This document shows, in pieces, positions 1 through 6,760 of a DNA stretch of 9,044 nt; position 1 is the stretch's first letter; every line of letters begins with the position of its first letter. The DNA is from Candidatus Aminicenantota bacterium. Lineage in GTDB: Bacteria; Acidobacteriota; Aminicenantia; Aminicenantales; Aminicenantaceae. A program made the position numbers and the translations under genes. The stretch lies in contig JAGLRY010000255.1 in NCBI GenBank assembly GCA_023135995.1, forward strand, positions 1 through 9,044. The letters run 5' to 3'. Below the pieces are notes generated by a model. It worked only from the letters and a program-made list of their open reading frames with translations. It searched no databases and was not told the DNA's origin.

Positions 1-1826
1 GAGCGCCAGAATCCGCCCCGGCGCGGTCTGGATTTGAACTCAGGGATCTCAGGGGTCTTTGCTTCGGCCTCCAGGGCATCAGGGACGAAGACTTGTGTTG
101 ACCGTCCGCTCTTGTCGATGCGGTAAGAACGCTCCGCGGCATAAAGGATCTCATCGCGAAGCCCCTCGCTTGCGATCTCTTCGGTGTAAACTTTTCTCCC
201 TTCGACCAGGTCCGCAATATACTCTCCGATCTTCTCGTCCGAATAGTACTTGCGAATGTCCCATTCCTCAAGCCCCTGTCCTTCCGCTTGCCTGATCTCC
301 TTTGTTCCGAGCAAACCCTTCTCGTAGTGATTCGTTCCGCGCAAATCTCCCCTTTGGATCTGGGCCATGAGGTTGATGGGAACGCGGCTCACCTTGCGTA
401 CCTGCCTTTTTTTCTTGATCCCATCCTCTTCATATGTCTCGATGATCTCTCCGATTCCTCCTGTGTTGTACTGCATGAATTTCACCTTGCCCGGGTAGTT
501 GCTGACGAGAGTCATGATAATTTCATAGAAACGGTTCACTTTATTGGCCTTGGAGCCGACGATAAACGGGTCTGTTCCCACGATGCGAACCGATTCTCCG
601 GCCTTGAGTGGTTGACTAGCATAACTGTGAGTGCTTTCTCCCCATAAGTAGGCGAGCACCGCCTGTTCGGGCGTAAGCTCTTGAGCGAACGTCATAATAG
701 AATTTCTTCGGGTGATGAAAGCAAAAATAAGGCTATCGAGATTTTCCAATGGGGGAAGGTCGATGGATTTGGAGAAAATGGGGACCATCCTTCCCTTTAT
801 TTTGACTTTGAGCTTTTTGCGGTTGATCACTGACCGGCCGTTGGCTGTGAGGCTCTCATCCAGGAAGTCCACTTCTCCGTTGGACTTGATCATGACGTTT
901 TCATAGAGAGCCGTTTTATCCACAAGGGCATTGTACATGGCCTCCTGGAATTCCTTCTCCACATCTGTTTTTACAAAGAAGTTGTTCTCTGATCCCAAAG
1001 CTGAACCGTCTTCGCACAGGAAGCAGATATCATCTTGTGTCACCAGAGTCTTTTCCCCTTTTTGGTGATCCAGGCCGAGCTGGTGGCAGGACCATGTGGA
1101 TTTTCCGGTCGCTGTGAGGCCGAATAAAAAAACTCCGAAAGTCTTCAATTTTCCGTCTGTATCTCGAACCGTGACGATCTTTGTGCCCGCATGCAATCCG
1201 AGCATACCTAACTGGTCCGCTGTCCACATGGCCTGACGGAGGAAACCTTTTTTATCCTCACCCATGTAATCGGTCCCCAGGGCGATGTTGATGTTGTGTT
1301 CCGGTAGAACCAAAACTTGTTGACGCAGAGGATGTTCTTCGGGAATGTGGATCATCGTGAATTCTGGCCCGGGTCTTTTCCCTGGTTTGAACATGGTTGT
1401 TCCCCACATGTAGCCCAGGCGGTAGTTGATAAGGTCCGCCTCAGAGATGTAGAGATTACATACGGGGTTATAGGAATCGTTCTCACCCATCCGTCGTCGA
1501 ATATGGCAGATCGGGAGAGTCTTCACCAAATGCAGTACTTTGTCCAACTCTTCTGGAGTTTTGGCGATGATTGCTTCCTGCTGAGGTGTGAGGCGCGGAA
1601 GCCTTACAGCTTCGCTGCCCAGATATACGGTTTTAGGGGCGATGCGGCTGGAGATCGCACAGCGCCACCCATAAGATCCGTACACTGTTTTGATGCCCAC
1701 GGATTTAGCCCGTGGCTCGAGCCATTTGAGATCTACGGACTTGACATTCGGGCCTTTCAGTGCTTTGTGGAGTTCCTCTGAAAATTTTTTATAAACATCC
1801 TCGTTGTAGATCTTTGTATCGCTCAT
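1..1826 (-). CDS. pckA: Phosphoenolpyruvate carboxykinase, ATP-type (partial, C-terminus beyond left edge)
   Basis: Decarboxylates and phosphorylates oxaloacetate to phosphoenolpyruvate with ATP, the entry step of gluconeogenesis in the cytoplasm. From ATG at 1826 the frame stays open for 608 codons to the window edge, with no stop seen. The P-loop reads FGLTATGKST (residues 235-244). Upstream, YMGEDKKG (187-194) and H212 sit where ATP-PEPCKs carry their catalytic Tyr, Lys and metal-binding His. D265-D266 form the kinase-2 metal site, and R331 in NGRSVI matches the conserved active-site Arg. A YNTGG motif (453-457) matches the adenine-side NTG motif. The classical enzyme is about 540 residues and its end aligns near residue 552, so at least 55 extra residues with a basic RPRRGG patch follow. 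The start lies 49 bases after the aminotransferase fusion, with only a weak purine-rich ribosome site (AGAGA), which suggests read-through from the same transcript. Family assignment is strong; ATP as donor is inferred from the P-loop type. Confidence 0.9.
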   Translation of the reverse strand, partial: MSDTKIYNEDVYKKFSEELHKALKGPNVKSVDLKWLEPRAKSVGIKTVYGSYGWRCAISSRIAPKTVYLGSEAVRLPRLTPQQEAIIAKTPEELDKVLHLVKTLPICHIRRRMGENDSYNPVCNLYISEADLINYRLGYMWGTTMFKPGKRPGPEFTMIHIPEEHPLRQQVLVLPEHNINIALGTDYMGEDKKGFLRQAMWTADQLGMLGLHAGTKIVTVRDTDGKLKTFGVFLFGLTATGKSTWSCHQLGLDHQKGEKTLVTQDDICFLCEDGSALGSENNFFVKTDVEKEFQEAMYNALVDKTALYENVMIKSNGEVDFLDESLTANGRSVINRKKLKVKIKGRMVPIFSKSIDLPPLENLDSLIFAFITRRNSIMTFAQELTPEQAVLAYLWGESTHSYASQPLKAGESVRIVGTDPFIVGSKANKVNRFYEIIMTLVSNYPGKVKFMQYNTGGIGEIIETYEEDGIKKKRQVRKVSRVPINLMAQIQRGDLRGTNHYEKGLLGTKEIRQAEGQGLEEWDIRKYYSDEKIGEYIADLVEGRKVYTEEIASEGLRDEILYAAERSYRIDKSGRSTQVFVPDALEAEAKTPEIPEFKSRPRRGGFWR

Positions 1827-1875
1827 TCTTGAATCTCTAAAACAACATTGCTCAAACTCAATATTCCCTCAAATC

Positions 1876-4230
1876 CTATTGCCCTGTTTGTGCTTCGCCC
1901 GTAAGAATCCTTTTCAGGTCGTCAGGGGAGGCAACTCCACTGTTAAAAAGGTAACACTCTGTGCTGTCCAGCAAGCGTCGGAAAAAATTCCTCTCGAGTT
2001 CCATGCGCTCTGGAGTCACAACCAGCAGGTGTGGGTTATAGAAAGGCTGATTCCGAGCCGGGCCGAGCTCTCTTTGTGCTCCGAAAATTTCGCCGTGTTC
2101 CATTATGCGCAAAGCATCTTCAGTTTCTGTCTTCACAAAGGGTGGGGAAACTTTGTCGTTCCGGAGCAGAAACAACCAGCGGAGAGACGTGCGCTTTACG
2201 TGTTTGGCAGGTCCCCCTATCCAATAAGGATCGAGGAGAGCAAAGGCCTGTTTAGACGCTGTGTAGCAGAATGGTGAGCCTCGGTCCAACCGGCAATCAT
2301 CCAACTGCAGGCATTTTTCATTCTGGCAGGCTTCCTTAAACACGATGATGTTTTCACATTTGCTGTTGTCGAAGAGAAGAGCGAGATCGGGATAGGATTC
2401 CACAGCGTTGGTGGCCATGAAGAGTTTCCGTTCGACGGAATCTGCCACAGCTGTGCCGCCAGAATACCTGACAAAAACCGTATCATTGGAATGAAGCCGG
2501 AACCTCGCATCTTGGAGAAGGGAGAAAAAGAGCTCTGTCTTTTTTGTGCCTTTAGGTCCGATCAAAACGACTCCGCGACCGTCTATATCTGCAACCATTC
2601 CTCGAATGGAATGGACACTGGACAGCCTTTCGGACACATCGGTCACTAGGCCTAATGCAAGGCTGCGGAGAGGGCCGTAATTATCGGCATTGACGAGCAC
2701 GCCGGTTTTTGTTTCGGAATTGTAGTAGGTGCGTGGTTCACGACCCGCTATGTTGTCCACAGCGTAGATGATGCCGTGTGGTTCCAGGTCGGCTTCCAAC
2801 TGTGCGGGGTACCAGTTTTCCATCCAAAAATCGTAAAGATGAGAGACATTGGTTCGCAATTGGACGATAACACCGTTGATGTTGGCATTCCATTCGAAGT
2901 AATTGGCGTAACTGAGATGGGACTCCATCTCGGCGATGAGGGCATCCCTCATCTGGCTCGAAATGTTTGAATCCACAGGCGCAGATTTCTTAAAATGTGT
3001 CACTGTGTTGTTCAATCTGACGCGCTTGATTTTTTTCGCTGTCTTCAACCGGGAGAGAGCATCGATGATCCTATCCATAGCCTTTTCGATGTTTTCCATG
3101 GAGGTGGCGTAGCTCATCCGGATGCAGTCATCAGCCCCGAATGCATCGCCCGGGACGACGGCCACATGGGCCTCTTTGAGGAGATAATAGGCCATGCCGT
3201 AAGAGTTTCGCAGGGGCGTGTTGTTGAACTCCTTGTCATAATAAGCTGAGAAGTTCGGGAAAAGGTAGAACGCACCTTGCGGTTTAAAACAGGATACATT
3301 AGGGATCGATTGCAGCCGGGCTAAAGCATAATTTCGTCTCCGCTGGAATTCGGACACCATTTTCGAAACTTCATATTGAGGGCCGGTCAAAGCCTCCAGG
3401 CCTGCTTTTTGTGACACAGAACAGGCGTTGGAAGTGGTATGACTCTGGATCTTTGCCATGCCATTGATAACATCTGAAGGGCCGGCGGCATAACCCAAGC
3501 GCCACCCTGTCATCGAATAAGATTTGGACACACCGTTGATGATGATCGTTTTTTTCTTGATGTCCTCTCCCAAAGATGCAAAGCTGTGGAAGCGAAAGTC
3601 TTCGTACACCAACTTGTCGTAGATCTCATCTGCGATAACGTACACATCCTCTTCCAGAATGACATCTGCCAGAGCTTCGAGCTGGTGCTTTGTGTAGGCG
3701 GCCCCGGTCGGGTTGGAGGGATTGTTAAGGATAAGAGCCTTGGTTGCTGGCGATATGGATGACTTAAATTTATCTGGTGTCAGTAGAAAACCGTCCTCCT
3801 CTCTTGTGGGGACGATTACAGATTTCCCCTTTGCCAGCGAGACAGTATGAGGATAAGTGACCCAGTAGGGGGCCGGAATAATGACCTCGTCACCTTCGTT
3901 GATCAGGGCCTGGATAAGATGAAATAGGGAACTTTTCGCTCCTGTCGAAACAATGATCTCATTCTTTTCATAAGTGAGGCCATAATCTTCCTTCAACCGA
4001 GAGATGATGGCGTCCTTGAGGGGCGGGATTCCGTCAGCCTGGGTGTACTTAGTGAAATTTTCTTCGATGGCATGAATCCCTGCGGTTTTGATGTTGTCAG
4101 GCGTCGGGAAGTCGGGTTCGCCGACGCTCAGGTCGACGATGTCCACACCGGCAGCCTTCATGGCTTTGGCTTTGGCTGTCACCTTTAGGGTGGGAGACTC
4201 ACCAATTTGATTTGCCTTTTCTGATACCAT
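1876..4230 (-). CDS. Class I aspartate-type aminotransferase fused to a PEPCK/HPr-kinase-like P-loop domain
   Basis: Residues 1-396 form a complete fold-type I aminotransferase of the aspartate aminotransferase Igamma kind: GEPDFPTP near 37, NPSNPTG at 170-176, DEIY at 201-204, the PLP-binding K236 in GVSKSYSMTGWRLGY, and the substrate-carboxylate R371. Its expected reaction is aspartate plus 2-oxoglutarate to oxaloacetate plus glutamate. A lysine-rich linker (395-415) leads to about 370 further residues in the same frame. These contain H540, DGRGVVLIGPKGTKKTEL (550-567) as a P-loop, ND at 582-583 as a kinase-2-like acidic site, and a tail (683-765) that parallels the neighbouring PEPCK. K563 replaces the last glycine of the usual GxxGxGK[ST]. 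Start ATG follows AAGGGG with a 4-base spacer. The gene lies 24 bases after flotillin and 49 before pckA. The aminotransferase call is firm, though the exact amino acid substrate is inferred. The C-terminal domain is assigned by motif layout; it could be an active kinase, a nucleotide sensor or a dead PEPCK. Confidence 0.88.
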   Translation of the reverse strand: MVSEKANQIGESPTLKVTAKAKAMKAAGVDIVDLSVGEPDFPTPDNIKTAGIHAIEENFTKYTQADGIPPLKDAIISRLKEDYGLTYEKNEIIVSTGAKSSLFHLIQALINEGDEVIIPAPYWVTYPHTVSLAKGKSVIVPTREEDGFLLTPDKFKSSISPATKALILNNPSNPTGAAYTKHQLEALADVILEEDVYVIADEIYDKLVYEDFRFHSFASLGEDIKKKTIIINGVSKSYSMTGWRLGYAAGPSDVINGMAKIQSHTTSNACSVSQKAGLEALTGPQYEVSKMVSEFQRRRNYALARLQSIPNVSCFKPQGAFYLFPNFSAYYDKEFNNTPLRNSYGMAYYLLKEAHVAVVPGDAFGADDCIRMSYATSMENIEKAMDRIIDALSRLKTAKKIKRVRLNNTVTHFKKSAPVDSNISSQMRDALIAEMESHLSYANYFEWNANINGVIVQLRTNVSHLYDFWMENWYPAQLEADLEPHGIIYAVDNIAGREPRTYYNSETKTGVLVNADNYGPLRSLALGLVTDVSERLSSVHSIRGMVADIDGRGVVLIGPKGTKKTELFFSLLQDARFRLHSNDTVFVRYSGGTAVADSVERKLFMATNAVESYPDLALLFDNSKCENIIVFKEACQNEKCLQLDDCRLDRGSPFCYTASKQAFALLDPYWIGGPAKHVKRTSLRWLFLLRNDKVSPPFVKTETEDALRIMEHGEIFGAQRELGPARNQPFYNPHLLVVTPERMELERNFFRRLLDSTECYLFNSGVASPDDLKRILTGEAQTGQ

Positions 4231-4254
4231 GATACCCCTTTTTCAGATGTAAGA

Positions 4255-5667
4255 TTATTCTTCTTCTTCGATCTTTTCTTTGATTTTGAACTTTTCCTGA
4301 AAATACTTCTTGAGGTCAACCCCTGTGAGAGACTCCACGACATCCGGCATCTGGGCGAGAATATCAGCAACCTGGGATGTGATCTTGGTGGCTCCTGTCC
4401 CCTTGTCGCCACCCACAAGCACGATCTTATCGACTTTAGAGAGTGGGTCAGCTATGGCTCTGGCCAACTCTGGAAGCTTCTGGAGATACATCTCGAGGAT
4501 CGCGGCATGGTTGTATTTCTCCCACGATTGGGCGCGCTTCATCATCGCTTCCGCCTCGGCCAAGCCTTTCTGTCTGATCTTCTCTGCTTCTGCGACGCCT
4601 TCGAGCTTAAGAGCTTCTGATTTTCCCTTGGCTTCTGCCTGAATGCGGAATTCTTCGGCTTCGGCTTCAGCCTTGATCTGGTATTTCCGCGCATCGGCAG
4701 GTTTGATCACATTGGCATCAAGTTCCATTTCTCTGCGCTTGATCTCCCTCTCCTCTATCTTGATGGCTTCCTCTTTTTCAATGAGTTTCACCTTGCCCTC
4801 TTCTCGCTTGATCTCTTGATTAAGACGAAAGCGTTCGAGCTCGTAGGCGAAATCAGCCTGTGCTTTTTTTTGGTTAACAGCGACTTGTGATTCTGCCTTC
4901 TTGGCTTCGTTTTCCCATTGGGACTTGGCAATGAGTGCATCTGCATTCAATCGGGCGATTTCCCCTTCTTTGCGGGCTTGTGACGATTTGATCACGGCCT
5001 CTTTTTCGGTCTCCGCTTCGGCGATCGTGGCATCCTTCTTGGCTGCTGCGATGTGGGGTTTGCCCAGGGCATCCAGATATCCCTGAGTATCGCTGATTTC
5101 TTTGAGCGCAAACGATATCAAGGAGAGCCCCATCTGGGTGAATTCGGTCTCCATAGATTGCTTGACTTTGTCTGCAAATTCCTGCCGTCCCCTGTATATT
5201 TCTTCCACGGTCATAGTACCGATGGCGGCTCTCATCTTGCCATCCAGGATCGTCCCAGCCACATCCCGGATCCCCTCTTTGCCCGATCCCAGGAACTGTT
5301 CAGCGGCACGGCCTATGGAATCCTCATCGGATTTGATTTTGACCTGAGCGGATGCTTCAGCCATGATGGCAATCCCTCCATGCGTGAGCACCTCAGGTAT
5401 TTTGATGCTTAAATTGATGACGTCAATGGGCAAAATGTCCACAGTTTCTAAAAACGGCCAGACAAAGGTGCCACCCCCCAAACGATAGCGATACCCCACC
5501 CGCCTTCTTGTGCCATCAGGGACGGGGATCGATCTCTTTCTTCCGCCGGAGATGATCAGGACTTCATTGGGGCCGACCTTTCGGTATTGTTTAGAGATAA
5601 GGAGTGAGAATAAAACTAAAAAAACGGTTATGATTCCGACAAAAATCAATGTGGAGACTAATGACAT
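4255..5667 (-). CDS. floT: Flotillin-like SPFH-domain membrane scaffold protein
   Basis: 470 residues. One hydrophobic segment at residues 5-24 anchors the N-terminus, followed by an SPFH/band 7 domain (about 28-200, including VGPNEVLIISGG and the PDGTRRRVGYRYRLGGG region). A long charged coiled coil (about 205-380) follows, rich in the Glu-Ala repeats typical of flotillins (EAEAEEF, AEAEKI, AEAEAM). The C-terminal domain (about 385-455) ends in an acidic EEEE tail. Bacterial flotillins such as B. subtilis YuaG/FloT (about 509 residues) oligomerise at the inner membrane and organise membrane protein complexes and fluidity. Start ATG at 5667 is set by a perfect AAGGAGG five bases upstream. An NfeD partner gene, often next to flotillins, is absent on either side. 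The stop lies only 24 bases before the aminotransferase fusion, so the two are very probably co-transcribed. Family is clear; the client proteins are unknown. Confidence 0.93.
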   Translation of the reverse strand: MSLVSTLIFVGIITVFLVLFSLLISKQYRKVGPNEVLIISGGRKRSIPVPDGTRRRVGYRYRLGGGTFVWPFLETVDILPIDVINLSIKIPEVLTHGGIAIMAEASAQVKIKSDEDSIGRAAEQFLGSGKEGIRDVAGTILDGKMRAAIGTMTVEEIYRGRQEFADKVKQSMETEFTQMGLSLISFALKEISDTQGYLDALGKPHIAAAKKDATIAEAETEKEAVIKSSQARKEGEIARLNADALIAKSQWENEAKKAESQVAVNQKKAQADFAYELERFRLNQEIKREEGKVKLIEKEEAIKIEEREIKRREMELDANVIKPADARKYQIKAEAEAEEFRIQAEAKGKSEALKLEGVAEAEKIRQKGLAEAEAMMKRAQSWEKYNHAAILEMYLQKLPELARAIADPLSKVDKIVLVGGDKGTGATKITSQVADILAQMPDVVESLTGVDLKKYFQEKFKIKEKIEEEE

Positions 5668-5672
5668 CTTAA

Positions 5673-5679
5673 CCTCCTT
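5673..5679 (-). promoter_or_regulatory. Ribosome binding site of flotillin gene
   Basis: AAGGAGG on the minus strand, five bases before the ATG at 5667. It is the strongest Shine-Dalgarno sequence in the window, which suggests the flotillin is made in quantity. Confidence 0.85.
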
Positions 5680-5720
5680 GGCAGATTGTCTTTATTCGTG
5701 TGGTGGTGAATTAGAATCAC

Positions 5721-5734
5721 TTTAACACGTTAAA
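5721..5734. repeat. Short inverted repeat in the uxs-flotillin gap (possible operator)
   Basis: The 110-base gap between the decarboxylase and flotillin genes contains TTTAAC-GT-GTTAAA, two perfect 6-base arms around a 2-base centre. The 2-base loop is too tight for an RNA hairpin, so a dimeric DNA-binding regulator site is more likely than a terminator. There is no following T-run typical of an intrinsic terminator. An imperfect -10-like TCTAAT lies a few bases downstream on the minus strand, but no convincing -35 was found. This is a weak call. Confidence 0.3.
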
Positions 5735-5777
5735 AAGAATTTGATGGAACAGACATATTAACCCTAAAGGCGAATAT

Positions 5778-6713
5778 TTACAAGTCTAGTTTTTCTTTAA
5801 AATAAGAGATTGTCTTCATCAGGCCCTCTTCAAATCCGACCGTCGGTGCCCAATGGAGCTTGTCTGTGGCGTAAGAAATGTCAGGGCATCTTCGTGGCGG
5901 GTCATCGGCCGGCATGGGCTCGTGAACGATCCGGGAAGAGCTAGAGGTGAGTTCTATGATTTTTTCTGCTAGAGCGAGGATCGTAACTTCATCCGGATTT
6001 CCCAGATTGACAGGTCCGATAGTGTCATCGAGTCCCATCATAGCCAAGAGCCCCTCGACAAGATCAGACACATAACAGAAAGAACGTGTCTGAGATCCAT
6101 CACCATAAACAGCCAGAGGCTCTCCTTTCAATGCTTGAACGATGAAATTGCTGACGACTCGACCGTCGTCGATGGCCATCCGTGGCCCGTATGTGTTGAA
6201 AATCCGGACGATCTTGATGTCGACGGTGTTCTGCCTGTGGTAGTCCATCATTAGTGTTTCGGCGACTCTCTTCCCTTCATCGTAGCAACTGCGAAGACCG
6301 ATGGGATTGACATTCCCCCAGTAGTCCTCGGGTTGGGGATGGACTTCGGGTGAACCATAGATCTCCGAGGTGGAGGCGAGCATGATGCGCGCCTTTGTCC
6401 GTTTGGCCAGACCTAGCATATTGATGGTTCCCATGACGTTTGTTTTGATCGTTTTGATCGCATTGTATTGGTAGTGAATGGGAGATGCAGGGCAGGCAAG
6501 GTGATAGATCCTATCGACTTCGACAAGAATAGGATGGATGATATCATGTCGAATCAGCTCAAAGTAGGGATGCGCAAACAGATGTCGGATGTTATCCTTA
6601 CTGCCAGAGAAAAAGTTGTCGATACAGAGGATGTCTTCATCTCTCTCCAGAAGTGCTTCACAGAGATGGCTGCCCAAAAAGCCGGCGCCTCCAGTCACTA
6701 GGATTCGGTTCAT
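5778..6713 (-). CDS. uxs: UDP-glucuronate decarboxylase (UDP-xylose synthase)
   Basis: 311 residues, a short-chain dehydrogenase/reductase-type sugar-nucleotide enzyme that uses bound NAD+ to convert UDP-glucuronate to UDP-xylose, a precursor for surface polysaccharide. The NAD-binding TGGAGFLG is at residues 7-14, followed by the ribose-binding acid D32. The catalytic set is T115-S116-E117 (STSEIYG) and Y144xxxK148 within SCYDEGKR, a context characteristic of UXS rather than of RmlB or GalE. FNTYGPRM (172-179), GDGSQTRSFCYV (205-214) and RRCPDI (274-279) are also typical, as is the total length. The ATG at 6713 is preferred over an upstream in-frame TTG because AGGAG lies eight bases before it and the Rossmann fold begins at residue 3. 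It follows rph by 47 bases, so co-transcription is likely. A related dTDP/UDP-sugar dehydratase is less likely. The physiological polymer cannot be read from this window. Confidence 0.9.
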   Translation of the reverse strand: MNRILVTGGAGFLGSHLCEALLERDEDILCIDNFFSGSKDNIRHLFAHPYFELIRHDIIHPILVEVDRIYHLACPASPIHYQYNAIKTIKTNVMGTINMLGLAKRTKARIMLASTSEIYGSPEVHPQPEDYWGNVNPIGLRSCYDEGKRVAETLMMDYHRQNTVDIKIVRIFNTYGPRMAIDDGRVVSNFIVQALKGEPLAVYGDGSQTRSFCYVSDLVEGLLAMMGLDDTIGPVNLGNPDEVTILALAEKIIELTSSSSRIVHEPMPADDPPRRCPDISYATDKLHWAPTVGFEEGLMKTISYFKEKLDL

Positions 6714-6721
6714 TTGAGTTT

Positions 6722-6726
6722 CTCCT
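6722..6726 (-). promoter_or_regulatory. Ribosome binding site that decides the uxs start
   Basis: AGGAG on the minus strand, eight bases before ATG at 6713. It supports that ATG against the TTG at 6764, which would overlap the rph stop and add 17 residues ahead of the conserved NAD-binding fold. Confidence 0.7.
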
Positions 6727-6760
6727 GTTCCTTCCTGATGATCCATCGATGGCAGTTCGA

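Noticed and set aside
59..1781. Several plus-strand open frames and short minus-strand frames across 59-1781.
   Set aside because: They are shadows of pckA, which is open on the minus strand across the whole interval and carries conserved PEPCK motifs.
2537..2543. A AAA AAG heptamer in the reading phase of the classic dnaX -1 frameshift site, inside the P-loop codons.
   Set aside because: It encodes T-K-K of the P-loop. A -1 shift would hit a stop after about 18 codons, in the middle of a domain. No clear stimulatory hairpin or upstream Shine-Dalgarno at the right spacing was seen, and this heptamer is common by chance.
4310..5412. Plus-strand open frames opposite the flotillin gene (4310-4642, 5053-5412 and others).
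   Set aside because: They lie opposite a low-complexity Glu/Ala/Lys-rich coiled coil, which produces long antisense open frames. The translations show no recognisable domain.
5668..5777. Intrinsic terminator between uxs and flotillin.
   Set aside because: The only dyad has a 2-base centre, AT-rich arms and no following T-run, so it does not look like a terminator.
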